Below, piece by piece: positions 25,801 to 33,256 of a stretch of 47,557 nt of DNA; the first letter of the stretch is position 1, and the number at the start of each line of letters is the position of its first letter. A program made the translations under genes and the position numbers. The DNA is taken from contig CACBYV010000004.1 in the NCBI GenBank assembly GCA_902543575.1, positions 1 to 47,557 of the forward strand, read 5' to 3'. Under the pieces are notes generated by a model that was given only the letters and a program-made list of their open reading frames with translations, had not been told where the DNA came from and did not search any database. Origin of the DNA: an uncultured Pelagibacteraceae bacterium (GTDB taxonomy: Bacteria; Pseudomonadota; Alphaproteobacteria; Pelagibacterales; Pelagibacteraceae).

Positions 25801-26228
25801 CTAAAAATGGTATTCTATCGTTTAATAATACTTTTGGTTTTTCGAAACTAAAAAATAATTATAATAATTTTATTATTGGATCATCAGATGTATTAAGTGC
25901 AAGTTTTGAAATCGATTATGAGTTAAATAATATCTTTGGTAACGATAAATTGAATTTTACTTTGTCTCAACCAAATAGAGTTGAAAAAGGGGATATGAAA
26001 TTTAGATTGATAGGTCTATCAAATAAAAACGGCATAATACCTTATCAAGATCATACCATTAGGCTCCGTCCAAATGGTAGACAAAAAGATATAATATTAA
26101 GTTATTATAAAAATTTTGCGGATGATTTTAAAATTGGTCTCAAATCTATTGTGACAGATGATCTAGGTCACATTAAAGATAGTAATTTAAGAACCAATTT
26201 TTTGGCAACTTTTTCTCTTAGTTTTTAA
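22803..26228 (+). CDS. Secreted S8 (subtilisin-like) serine protease with Calx-beta domain and C-terminal barrel-like region
   Basis: A 1141-residue surface protein. Layout: signal peptide (1-22); a charged helical N-terminal region (23-200); a hydrophobic stretch leading into an eight-Gly run (217-236); one Calx-beta-type domain (about 241-347, with TSGTATNGTDF and an acidic-Thr repeat core); an S8 domain (about 395-740) with Asp415 (VADFHC), His452 (NHCQGVA), oxyanion Asn579 (VVWAAANT) and Ser670 (YGSSWSAPMVSGG). A second Gly-rich linker (755-768) is followed by about 370 residues rich in alternating hydrophobic strands and Asn, ending in LRTNFLATFSLSF with a terminal Phe, as in outer-membrane barrels. 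This matches a type V autotransporter protease. The catalytic triad looks intact; the His motif is unusual (HCQG, not HGT). Confidence 0.82.
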   Translation: MRNKIIFISLIFYFLSLSSAFSVNFKNYLELSACVDEYNSFTGYKNKLNECFKNQGIEVNKDSFKIIEKKSGIIDDIIELELPNQEVVAEKKSFLEKLKNFEKNLNETLNPDLEKIAQEENIFNKPSVFSENYNKAQNFNIDGKDFGKLNRHIKNNPRDIYALTEDINFLTFEKGYLSEFKRQELLLNVYNSFDPLLFSSLAPKNVFNRTTSGSQLGVLAVIGGIAAAGGGGGGGGSSSPATLSFSVSASSLGECDSSGITITGSLTKAHSSNITITYSTSGTATNGTDFNLSSTTSTIVAGATSGSITLTPVNDTTNETSETVIVSASTSGITTTGNTSTTITIHDYVLKCNSTAYSEGSTSSQNTIKNASTWTASEAGGATHAYEQMGIHKVHSFSSGSTSLTGVGQTIHVADFHCDDTHDIYNNKTITNLDDGDPGESTFGAATASNNHCQGVAMFAAGDSNARTGVAPDADLVLSSIPDIQGSNEGDDYAADLDAARAAGAIASNQSWGYSDSGGSYNISELKTAITNNGWTAAEGLANLMHGSTSGQDLTDANTYVTALNNFEDSGVVVWAAANTTTESDANALGGLPEIFSDLGEAWLVANVVQYTGDDDLSDATSSEFTLRGNPCGSTAAYCLSVDGWDVYAATYVNSGTSIYNTSRISYGSSWSAPMVSGGVALMAQAFPNHTPEQLVDRILASANNIWFTPTGETTFTTHGASIKHGYHSTWGHGVPDFYAAMSPITTSKNPLSFGGGGSGGGGGGSSGGQIPFSKLNKYPVQQTSLSLSSSLGNSISNGLENKFTYAYDALNGGFKLYLKDFIDDQNSGSQKINITLESEIKKLNNFTTNINNSFENFKGEFFNLKNQFDYGSSITLDNPSVAIQNSLPKNNYYMNPFLTENNGLGLNQKMYLKGNDLFISYNNSKINPLTNINHDAVLPLETLALSLDLNNKLFEKLSLTTGLMKENDSFLLSKSSGAFEFENENITNFYALNLRKNFSKNGILSFNNTFGFSKLKNNYNNFIIGSSDVLSASFEIDYELNNIFGNDKLNFTLSQPNRVEKGDMKFRLIGLSNKNGIIPYQDHTIRLRPNGRQKDIILSYYKNFADDFKIGLKSIVTDDLGHIKDSNLRTNFLATFSLSF

Positions 26229-26330
26229 CATTTAAAGACAAAACATTGATGTCAATAGTCATTTTTAATTAATAATTCCAAATTTTCTCATTGAAAAAAA
26301 AATCTAATACGTTTTAATTTTGATTATATA

Positions 26331-26344
26331 AATTGTTAACAATT
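26331..26344. repeat. 14-bp palindrome before the substrate-binding-protein gene
   Basis: AATTGTTAACAATT, a perfect palindrome ending two bases before the Shine-Dalgarno of the gene at 26356. It is a possible operator, though AT-rich palindromes of this length can occur by chance. Confidence 0.35.
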
Positions 26345-26345
26345 A

Positions 26346-26351
26346 AAGGGA
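26346..26351 (+). promoter_or_regulatory. Ribosome binding site of the amino acid-binding protein gene
   Basis: AAGGGA four bases before the ATG at 26356, a stronger motif than at most starts here. It supports this start and high expression. Confidence 0.55.
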
Positions 26352-26355
26352 AAAT

Positions 26356-27546
26356 ATGAAAAAATTACTGATAGGTATATTCGTGTTTATCTTAAGCTTT
26401 ACTTCAAAAGCTTTTTCAGATGGGCATGGAATTAAAATGGGTATTATTTTAGGATTTACTGGTCCTATTGAAACCCTTACACCCGCAATGGCTGCCTCTG
26501 CTGAACTTGCTTTTAAAGAAGCTTCAGATTCAGGTTCATTATTAGGTGGAAAAAAAATATCTGTAGAAAGAGCTGACTCAACTTGCGTTGATTCTGCTGC
26601 TGCTACAACTGCTGCTGAAGGTTTAGTTTCAGGTGGTGTTGTTGCTATTATGGGTGCTGATTGTTCTGGTGTTACAGGTGCAATAGCAACTAATGTTGCC
26701 GTACCAAATGGTGTTGTTATGATTTCACCATCAGCTACATCTCCAGGATTAACTGATCTTAATGATAATGGTTATTTCTTTAGAACTGCTCCATCAGATG
26801 CTAGAGGAGGACAAGTCTTAGCGGATATTACAAAGGACAGAAAAGTTAAATCATTAGCTGTAACTCATACTAACAATGACTACGGAAAAGGTTTAGCTGA
26901 TGTTTATGTGGCTGCAGTTAAAGCTCATGGTATTAAAGTAACAGCTGTTACAGCACACGAAGAAGGTAAAGGTGACTATGGTGCAGAAGTAGCTACACTT
27001 GCAGCAGCGGGTGGAGATGCTCTTGCTGTTTTAGGTTACTTAGATCAAGCTGGTGGTAGTATAATTCAAGGATCATTAGACTCTGGATCATTTGATACTT
27101 TTGTTCTTTCAGATGGAATGATTGGTGACTCTCTTACTGACAGATTTGGAAAAGATTTAAATAAATCATTTGGATCTTTACCTGGATCAATGGGTAAAGG
27201 TGCTGGTATATTTAAAGAAGTTGCTAGTGCTGGTGGTATTGATTCATCAGGTCCTTACACAGGTGAAAGTTATGACGCGGCAGCCTTGATCACGCTTGCA
27301 ATGCAAGCTGGTGGAAAAGCTGACAGAATGACTGTTCAAAAAAATGTAATGTCAGTAGCTAATGCTCCTGGAACAAAAATTTATCCAGGTGAATTAAAGA
27401 AAGCACTTGATTTATTAGCTAAAGGTAAAGCGGTAAACTATGAAGGTGCTACAGCTGTTGAATTTACAGATGTTGGAGAAGCTTTTGGATCTTTTATTGA
27501 AAAAGAAATAAAAGGTGGAAAGTTTAAAGACAAAAAGCAAAGATAA
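26356..27546 (+). CDS. Branched-chain/polar amino acid ABC transporter substrate-binding protein (LivJ type)
   Basis: Periplasmic binding protein of the type I Leu/Ile/Val family, 396 residues. The signal peptide is clear (MKKLLIGIFVFILSFTSKAFS). The mature part begins IKMGIILGFTGPIETLTPAM, the usual first strand and loop of this fold, and contains NDYGKGLAD, SGPYTGESYDAAALI and a C-terminal lobe with YEGATAVEFTDVGE. It stands on the plus strand, convergent with the Liv permease genes 27650-31522 and sharing a terminator with them, so it is the likely binding partner of that system although not in the same operon. The ligand may be an amino acid, amide or small carboxylate; it cannot be read from sequence. 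Confidence 0.9.
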   Translation: MKKLLIGIFVFILSFTSKAFSDGHGIKMGIILGFTGPIETLTPAMAASAELAFKEASDSGSLLGGKKISVERADSTCVDSAAATTAAEGLVSGGVVAIMGADCSGVTGAIATNVAVPNGVVMISPSATSPGLTDLNDNGYFFRTAPSDARGGQVLADITKDRKVKSLAVTHTNNDYGKGLADVYVAAVKAHGIKVTAVTAHEEGKGDYGAEVATLAAAGGDALAVLGYLDQAGGSIIQGSLDSGSFDTFVLSDGMIGDSLTDRFGKDLNKSFGSLPGSMGKGAGIFKEVASAGGIDSSGPYTGESYDAAALITLAMQAGGKADRMTVQKNVMSVANAPGTKIYPGELKKALDLLAKGKAVNYEGATAVEFTDVGEAFGSFIEKEIKGGKFKDKKQR

Positions 27547-27555
27547 TTAGAAATT

Positions 27556-27583
27556 AAAACCCCAGTTTCTTAACTGGGGTTTT
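27556..27583. terminator. Bidirectional terminator between binding protein and Liv operon
   Basis: Perfect 12-bp stem AAAACCCCAGTT / AACTGGGGTTTT with loop TCTT. The T-runs are short (four) in both directions. It lies nine bases after the plus-strand stop and overlaps the stop codon of the minus-strand micropeptide at 27582. Confidence 0.85.
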
Positions 27584-27650
27584 AAAATAAATATTTGTCA
27601 GATAAATAAAATATTAATCCTATAACAATACCTAATAAAATATAATACAT
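27582..27650 (-). CDS. Candidate 22-residue single-membrane-span micropeptide
   Basis: The frame reads MYYILLGIVIGLIFYLSDKY followed by LF and a TAA stop. It is one hydrophobic helix with a charged end (SDKY). Its ATG overlaps the livM stop codon in the TAATG form used at eight junctions in this window, and its stop meets the terminator stem, so it fills exactly the transcribed space after livM. This favours a real, translationally coupled peptide, perhaps a helper of the ABC permease. Against it: AT-rich DNA easily yields short hydrophobic frames, and no homologue can be checked here. Confidence 0.45.
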   Translation of the reverse strand: MYYILLGIVIGLIFYLSDKYLF

Positions 27651-29020
27651 TATTGTTTAATAATTTTTTCCGGAATAATTCCTTGTGGTCTATAACGCAT
27701 TATTAAAAGTAAACCAATTCCAATAACCAAGAATCTAAAATATGGAGCACTTTCAATTAAGTGAACTCTAACTGCATTAGTTTCTGGCAGATGGGATGTA
27801 AACAAATTAATTAAAAATAATGCAATTGGAGCAGCTTCGACCCATAAAAACCAAACTACAAATCCCCCCAATATTGCTCCGAAATTATTTCCTGTTCCAC
27901 CTACTATAACCATAACCCAAATTACAAAAGTATATCTCATAGGTCTGTAGCTACCTGGTGTAAACAAACCGTCATTTGTAACCATCATAGCTCCAGCTAA
28001 GCCAACAATTGCAGATCCCAAAATAAAAATAAGAAGATGCTCTTTAACAATATTTTTACCCATTGCACTTGCCGCCTCTTCATTATCTCTTATGGCTCTC
28101 ATTTTTCTTCCCCAAGGTGAATAAAGGGCTTTCTGTGTCACAATTAACAAGATAATAACAACAGTAAGAAATAAACCTGTAAAACATAATTTTACATAAA
28201 CTGAGGATGCATCAATAACCATTTGATTTAGAGCTTCTTGCTTATCAGAGATTGAATTAATCAAATTTAATTTTGATGAATTAAATTTTGTAACTAAATT
28301 TATAAACCATTCTGAAGTTTGTAGATCTATTTCGTATGGTGCTGGTCTTTTTAATCCTATTACATTTTTTACACCTCTTGCCAACCATTCCTCATGTTTA
28401 ATAATTGAAACTATAATTTCTGCTATTAATAATGTTGCAATAGCTAAATAATCTGCACGAAGACCTAATGCGATCTTTCCTATGACAAATGCTAAACCGC
28501 CAGCCAAAAGCGCACCGAAAATCCAGGAAAATAAAACGGGTAATCCCATGCCACCGAGAAATCCTGTCTTTGCTGGATCAACTGACTCTATAGCTTCTAT
28601 CCCTGGTGCAGCAGTTACTCTTAATAAAATTATTCCACCCAAGATTACAGAAGCTACTGAGTAATTTCTTAATTTAGACTTATCAAATCTATTAAGTATA
28701 AATTTAACTACAAAGATAATTGCAACAATTATCCATATACAAGCTAAAATATTTAAACCTCCAACTTGCCAAGCTTTTTTGACTGGTTCAACCGAAACTA
28801 AAACTACAGCTAATCCTCCTAATGCTGTATATCCCATTATCCCAAAATTAATTAATCCAGCATAACCCCATTGTATATTCGCCCCAATTGTCATAACTGC
28901 AGAAATTAAACAATAATTTAAAATAGTTAATGCTATAGACCAGGATTGAAATATCCCAACCAAAATTATTAAAAATATCATGATTGAATATGCGGCGATG
29001 ACATTTTTATAATTCCTCAT
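27650..29020 (-). CDS. livM: Branched-chain amino acid ABC transporter permease LivM, system 1
   Basis: Inner-membrane channel subunit of 456 residues with about ten helices. Family marks: INYGFAGLI-like NIQWGYAGLINFGIMGY, LRADYLAIATLLIAEI, and the EAA-like coupling loop AIRDNEEAASAMGKN followed by FILGSAIVGLAGA and GGTGNNFGAILGG. It is longer than many LivM proteins owing to an N-terminal helix set and a hydrophilic insertion of about 60 residues (HEEWLARGVKN to SDKQEALN). Its ATG overlaps the livH stop (ATGA). It is the last large gene in a run livG-livF-livH-livM and is followed by the micropeptide and terminator. Confidence 0.9.
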   Translation of the reverse strand: MRNYKNVIAAYSIMIFLIILVGIFQSWSIALTILNYCLISAVMTIGANIQWGYAGLINFGIMGYTALGGLAVVLVSVEPVKKAWQVGGLNILACIWIIVAIIFVVKFILNRFDKSKLRNYSVASVILGGIILLRVTAAPGIEAIESVDPAKTGFLGGMGLPVLFSWIFGALLAGGLAFVIGKIALGLRADYLAIATLLIAEIIVSIIKHEEWLARGVKNVIGLKRPAPYEIDLQTSEWFINLVTKFNSSKLNLINSISDKQEALNQMVIDASSVYVKLCFTGLFLTVVIILLIVTQKALYSPWGRKMRAIRDNEEAASAMGKNIVKEHLLIFILGSAIVGLAGAMMVTNDGLFTPGSYRPMRYTFVIWVMVIVGGTGNNFGAILGGFVVWFLWVEAAPIALFLINLFTSHLPETNAVRVHLIESAPYFRFLVIGIGLLLIMRYRPQGIIPEKIIKQ

Positions 29021-30027
29021 ATTACTTTTCCTTTAAAGATACCTGACGGCCTTATTAATAAAACAATTACTAAAATTGAGAATGAAACTGCAAACTTGTA
29101 ATCTGTCGATAATAACTGGAGTAAAGAATCTGGCTCAAGATGTTCAGGTAATAGATATGAAATAAATCTTTTGTATGCGTAAGTTACAAATATTTCTGCA
29201 AAAGCTATAACGTATCCACCTAGGAAGGCTCCAAATGGATTTCCGATTCCCCCAACAATTGCTGCGGCGAATATTGGAAGCATATTATTAAAATAAACAA
29301 AAGGTCTATAACTTTTATCTAAACCGTATAATACTCCACCAATAGTAGCCAAAATTCCTGCGATGACCCATGTTATCAAAACAACTCTCTTAGGATCTAT
29401 ACCAGACAATAATGCTAAATCTTCATTGTCCGAATAAGCTCTCATACTTGTTCCAGTTTTAGTTCTATTTAAAAACCAAAACATTATTGAAACAACAATT
29501 AAAGTTACGATTATTGTTATTGCTTGTGTTGATTTTAAAGTTATACCTTCTGCAAGACCAGTCATTTCTTTAAATTCTGTTGCTTTAATTATAAATTTTT
29601 CACCATCTAAAAATCTTCTATCAGATGGTCCAATGATTATTCTAATTAAGGCTTGAGTGACAAACATTACCCCTACACTAACCATTGCAAACTGAACTGG
29701 AGGACTTTTTTTTACCCTGTAATAACTGAAAACAAACTTATCTATGATTAACATATATAAAATCATCATAAGTATGGCGAAAGGAATTGTTAAAAGTGCT
29801 GTTGGTAAAAAACCTAATCCAAAACCTAAAGACTGAAAATAATATGTTAGAATAACTGCAAACATTGTTCCAAAAGACATCATGTCTCCGGTTGCAAAAT
29901 TAGCAAATCTTAAAACTGCATAAATTAAAGTAACAAAAATAGCACCTAAAGCTAATTGTGAACCATAAGCTAACGCTGGTATTACTGTGAAATTAAAAAG
30001 TACAATTATTGCATTTAAGAAATCCAT
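29017..30027 (-). CDS. livH: Branched-chain amino acid ABC transporter permease LivH, system 1
   Basis: Second channel subunit, 336 residues, about eight helices. The start IPALAYGSQLALGAIFVTL, the loop RAYSDNEDLALLSGIDPKRV and AIVGGIGNPFGAFLGGYVI are typical LivH features. It overlaps livF by TAATG at the start and livM by ATGA at the end, so the four Liv subunits of system 1 form one translationally coupled unit. With LivM it forms the translocation pathway. The substrate specificity comes from the binding protein, probably the one at 26356. Confidence 0.9.
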   Translation of the reverse strand: MDFLNAIIVLFNFTVIPALAYGSQLALGAIFVTLIYAVLRFANFATGDMMSFGTMFAVILTYYFQSLGFGLGFLPTALLTIPFAILMMILYMLIIDKFVFSYYRVKKSPPVQFAMVSVGVMFVTQALIRIIIGPSDRRFLDGEKFIIKATEFKEMTGLAEGITLKSTQAITIIVTLIVVSIMFWFLNRTKTGTSMRAYSDNEDLALLSGIDPKRVVLITWVIAGILATIGGVLYGLDKSYRPFVYFNNMLPIFAAAIVGGIGNPFGAFLGGYVIAFAEIFVTYAYKRFISYLLPEHLEPDSLLQLLSTDYKFAVSFSILVIVLLIRPSGIFKGKVI

Positions 30028-30734
30028 TATGCTCCCAAAAATGATCTACGAACCTCAGGATCCTCAAGTAAATCATTACCGGATCCCTCAAATTTATTTT
30101 GACCTGTTACCAATACATAGCCTCGATCTGAAATACTTAATGCTTGCTTTGCGTTTTGCTCAACCATAATAACGGCAACATTTGTTTTTTTAACTTTTAT
30201 TATATGTTCAAACAATTCATCCATTACAATTGGAGAAACTCCAGCTGTGGGCTCATCTAACATAAGAACTGATGGATCACTCATTAAAGCTCTTCCAAGT
30301 GCGACTTGCTGACGTTGTCCACCAGATAATTGTCCGACGACTTGGGATTTTTTTTCACTCAAGATTGGAAATAAACTATAAATACTCTCAATTTTATTTT
30401 CTAAACTCCCTTCTGTCAAAAAGCCACCAATCTCTAAATTTTCTCTTACAGTCAACTCAGCAAATACATTTCTTGTTTGTGGAACAAATGAAATACCCTT
30501 TTTTACTCGATCTTGAGGATTAATTTTTGAAATATCTTCACCATTCAAAGTTACAGAACCTGATTTTAATTTTAATAATCCGAGCATCGCTTTCATGGCT
30601 GTTGATTTGCCAGCACCATTGGGACCTAAAATAGCTACTATCTCTCCCCTATTGGCAGTTATGGAACATGAGCTAATAATATCAGGGCCATCCCCATAAC
30701 CTGCAGTCATTTTTGCTCCTTCAAAGTATGCCAT
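30027..30734 (-). CDS. livF: Branched-chain amino acid ABC transporter ATPase LivF, system 1
   Basis: ATP-binding subunit, 235 residues. Walker A GPNGAGKST, Q-loop VPQTRNVF, signature LSGGQRQQVALGRAL, Walker B VLMLDEPTAG and switch region MVEQNAK are all intact. The short form with RGYVLVTGQNKFEGSG at the end is typical of LivF. It pairs with LivG encoded just upstream; both gene junctions are TAATG overlaps. Confidence 0.92.
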   Translation of the reverse strand: MAYFEGAKMTAGYGDGPDIISSCSITANRGEIVAILGPNGAGKSTAMKAMLGLLKLKSGSVTLNGEDISKINPQDRVKKGISFVPQTRNVFAELTVRENLEIGGFLTEGSLENKIESIYSLFPILSEKKSQVVGQLSGGQRQQVALGRALMSDPSVLMLDEPTAGVSPIVMDELFEHIIKVKKTNVAVIMVEQNAKQALSISDRGYVLVTGQNKFEGSGNDLLEDPEVRRSFLGA

Positions 30735-31522
30735 TAATTTTCTTTTTTTGTTAAGTTTGACTTTCCAAGATAGCTTTCAATTACTTTTTCGTTTTTTTTG
30801 ACTTCTTCAGATGTTCCTTCAAATAAAACTGAACCATCTGCCATTACTATTACTGGATCACACATTCTGCTTATAAAATCCATATCATGCTCTATCATAC
30901 AAAAAGTGTAATTTTTTTCTTTATTCAATTTTAATATTGCAGTTCCTAGATCTTTTAAAAGTGTTCGATTAACTCCCGCTCCCACTTCATCAAGTAAAAC
31001 CAATTTTGCATCAACCATCATGGTTCTTCCTAATTCTAATAATTTTTTTTGACCTCCTGAAAGATTTCCTGCCCTTTCATTTGCTAAATGTGTTAAATTA
31101 AGAAAATCTACAACTTCATAAGCTTTTTCTCTAATAACTTTTTCCTCTTTTTTAACTAGTCCTGGTTTAATAAGTGCATTTAATAAGTTTTCTCCACTTT
31201 GATTTGATGGCACCATCATTAAGTTTTCTAAAACTGTTAAATTTGAAAATTCATGTGCAATCTGAAAGGTTCTTAATAATCCTCTGCCAAATAACTCATG
31301 TGATGGTACATCAGTAATATTTTCATCATTAAATATTACCTCTCCATCATTAGATTTTAAATTTCCAGCTATTAAATTAAATAATGTTGTTTTCCCTGAA
31401 CCGTTTGGGCCAATTATTCCAGTTATTGAACCCGATCTAATATTTAATGAGCAATTTGATACTGCTGCTAGTCCTCCGAATAATTTTGTAAGATTATTTA
31501 CCTGTAAGATATTGTCAGACAT
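30734..31522 (-). CDS. livG: Branched-chain amino acid ABC transporter ATPase LivG, system 1
   Basis: ATP-binding subunit, 262 residues. Walker A is GPNGSGKTT, the signature LSGGQKKLLELGR and the switch His in MIEHDMDFI. Walker B reads LVLLDEVGAGVNR, where LivG usually has LDEPxAGLNP, so the D-loop region is altered while the catalytic Glu remains. LLRTFQIAHEF replaces the common ARTFQ segment. It follows the P5C reductase-like gene by one base, so the Liv system 1 run is physically continuous with the upstream glaH and azlCD genes. Confidence 0.9.
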   Translation of the reverse strand: MSDNILQVNNLTKLFGGLAAVSNCSLNIRSGSITGIIGPNGSGKTTLFNLIAGNLKSNDGEVIFNDENITDVPSHELFGRGLLRTFQIAHEFSNLTVLENLMMVPSNQSGENLLNALIKPGLVKKEEKVIREKAYEVVDFLNLTHLANERAGNLSGGQKKLLELGRTMMVDAKLVLLDEVGAGVNRTLLKDLGTAILKLNKEKNYTFCMIEHDMDFISRMCDPVIVMADGSVLFEGTSEEVKKNEKVIESYLGKSNLTKKEN

Positions 31523-31523
31523 T

Positions 31524-32297
31524 TTACTTACTTTTTTTTAATCTATTCAAGACGCTATTTGCTGTTCTATTCAGAGATTTATAAAATCCAAGTTTTCTTA
31601 ATTCTTTAACAGCTTGTTCATTTAAACCTTTTGGGGTTTGTGAATTTTTAACAAGGACTTTTAAATCTTTATTTGAATTAATTTTTGCATCTTCAGATAA
31701 AGCAATAAATAACGAGGTAATATACTTTTGAGAGTCGCTTCTATTAATTCCCTTTTTTACTAACCATTCACTCAGAGTTTGTAGTAATTCATAAAATGGT
31801 GCCATCATTGATGAAGTTGACCAAAAATTTAGTGATAGGTTTTCATTTTTTATTTCAACTGACGTGCCAAGCTTATTAAAAAAATTTCTAACTTGTTTAT
31901 CTGGTGGAAAAATTGGTACCGGTCCTTTTCTAAGAGAAATTGGAGGTAAAGGAATTGCTCTAATAATCTTGGTTTTAACTTTAATATATTTTTTTAATTC
32001 AGTCATTTTTATAGTTGATATAAAACTTATTATCGTTTGACCTTTTTTAAATTTTAATTTTGGAAGAATAATTTTTCCAATCGTTGGTGTTACTGCTAAA
32101 AAAACCCAATTTGATTGATTTATAATATCCTGATTATCAGCAGATATTTTTATCTTTTTACTTTTTCTTTTAAGTTCACTTGAAATTTTTGAATTTCTCT
32201 TTGAAACAATTATTTTATTAATTTTTAATTTTGACCCCAGTATTCCGTTGATTACTGATTTTGAGATATGTCCTGTACCAATAAATCCGATTTTCAT
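31524..32297 (-). CDS. Pyrroline-5-carboxylate reductase-like oxidoreductase
   Basis: NAD(P)-dependent reductase of the ProC family, 257 residues. The Rossmann start is MKIGFIGTGHISKSVINGI, then a C-terminal helical dimerisation domain. Positions typical of ProC are recognisable (VFLAVTP, TIISFIST, RAIPLPPIS, the NSQTPKGLNEQAV stretch matching the conserved SPGGTT-like region). The last motif is degenerate, so true proline synthesis is uncertain; a related imino- or amino-acid reductase is possible. It is encoded between glutarate hydroxylase (33-base gap) and Liv system 1 (1-base gap), suggesting a role in use of an imported amino acid. Confidence 0.75.
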   Translation of the reverse strand: MKIGFIGTGHISKSVINGILGSKLKINKIIVSKRNSKISSELKRKSKKIKISADNQDIINQSNWVFLAVTPTIGKIILPKLKFKKGQTIISFISTIKMTELKKYIKVKTKIIRAIPLPPISLRKGPVPIFPPDKQVRNFFNKLGTSVEIKNENLSLNFWSTSSMMAPFYELLQTLSEWLVKKGINRSDSQKYITSLFIALSEDAKINSNKDLKVLVKNSQTPKGLNEQAVKELRKLGFYKSLNRTANSVLNRLKKSK

Positions 32298-32330
32298 GAT
32301 AAACTAAGTGATTATTATCACTAAAATTAA

Positions 32331-33251
32331 TTAATTAGTAAAAAAAGAACCTCTAATTCTTAGTAATTCTCTTGATAATTTTTTATTTTCTACAAATGGT
32401 TTTCTACCATGAAGCCAGAAATAGTTATTTGCAACTACTGAAAAGCCAACTGGTAAAGGCATTACAATCTTTTTTTGACTTCCTTCTAAAGAGTCTGATA
32501 ATTTTTGTAGAAATAATCCTTGTTCCATATTTTTGGGCTCAGGAAATTGGTCTATGTAAGAAATTTGTGGTTTTCCATTTTCGTCTTCTGAAAAAACAGG
32601 ATGTTCTACTTTATAGTCAATATTTTTACTTTTTGGAGAACCCCATATAAAGTTTTGTTTTCCAACTTTATCATTGGTTAAGCTATCTAAATGTTCCCAA
32701 TCATCAAGGTGTAACATTGCAGTTTCACCTCCTTGAACATTTTCTTCCTCCATTTTTAACATTAATAACCAATCAGTTTTTTCTTTTACGTAAGTTCCAT
32801 CAGTATGAAGATCCATATTAGTATATGCTTTTCTAAGATATGAGTCGCTATTGTCCTCATGTTTAACGTGAAATCTCGCATAATATTTTCCAGCCATTGA
32901 ATCAAAATTTGGATTACCTAGTAAGTGTGTTACAGCTGTTGATAGTTTAATAAGAAAATTGTTATCAATTTTTTTGGATTTATTTTTAGGTCCTATAATG
33001 AAACAACCTGTGTCTCTATCTCTTAATATAGAGTTTATAAACTTTCCTAGCTTTCCACCCGTTGAATCATCTAAAGATTTTGCAAGTGTAAATCTAGTAA
33101 AAGGTTTATATTCAAGAGCTGTAATATCAAATTTTTTAAAAGGAAATATTAGTTTATCTATAATTTCATCTTCAATTTTAATATTGATTATTCTTTTGGA
33201 ATAATCACTAAATGAAATATCAAACCCTTGAATAGTATCTAAGCTATCCAT
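32331..33251 (-). CDS. glaH: Glutarate 2-hydroxylase (GlaH/CsiD), Fe(II)/2-oxoglutarate dioxygenase
   Basis: Hydroxylates glutarate to L-2-hydroxyglutarate, the exit step of lysine/cadaverine catabolism in bacteria. The resemblance to E. coli CsiD is strong over the whole 306 residues: ALEYKPFTRF, YYARFHVKHEDNSDSYLR, LHTDGTYV, HLDDWEHLD, ISYIDQF and FWLHGR. Iron ligands His149, Asp151 and His281 and 2-oxoglutarate Arg300 lie at a constant offset of 11 from the E. coli numbers I recall (160, 162, 292, 311). No L-2-hydroxyglutarate oxidase (lhgO) gene is adjacent. It sits five bases before the pentapeptide-repeat gene's stop, in the same minus-strand run as AzlCD and both Liv sets. Confidence 0.92.
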   Translation of the reverse strand: MDSLDTIQGFDISFSDYSKRIINIKIEDEIIDKLIFPFKKFDITALEYKPFTRFTLAKSLDDSTGGKLGKFINSILRDRDTGCFIIGPKNKSKKIDNNFLIKLSTAVTHLLGNPNFDSMAGKYYARFHVKHEDNSDSYLRKAYTNMDLHTDGTYVKEKTDWLLMLKMEEENVQGGETAMLHLDDWEHLDSLTNDKVGKQNFIWGSPKSKNIDYKVEHPVFSEDENGKPQISYIDQFPEPKNMEQGLFLQKLSDSLEGSQKKIVMPLPVGFSVVANNYFWLHGRKPFVENKKLSRELLRIRGSFFTN

Positions 33252-33256
33252 TATAA

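Noticed and set aside
26245..26256. ATTGA-TG-TCAAT dyad after the protease gene as a terminator
   Set aside because: Five-bp arms with a two-base loop and no T-run.
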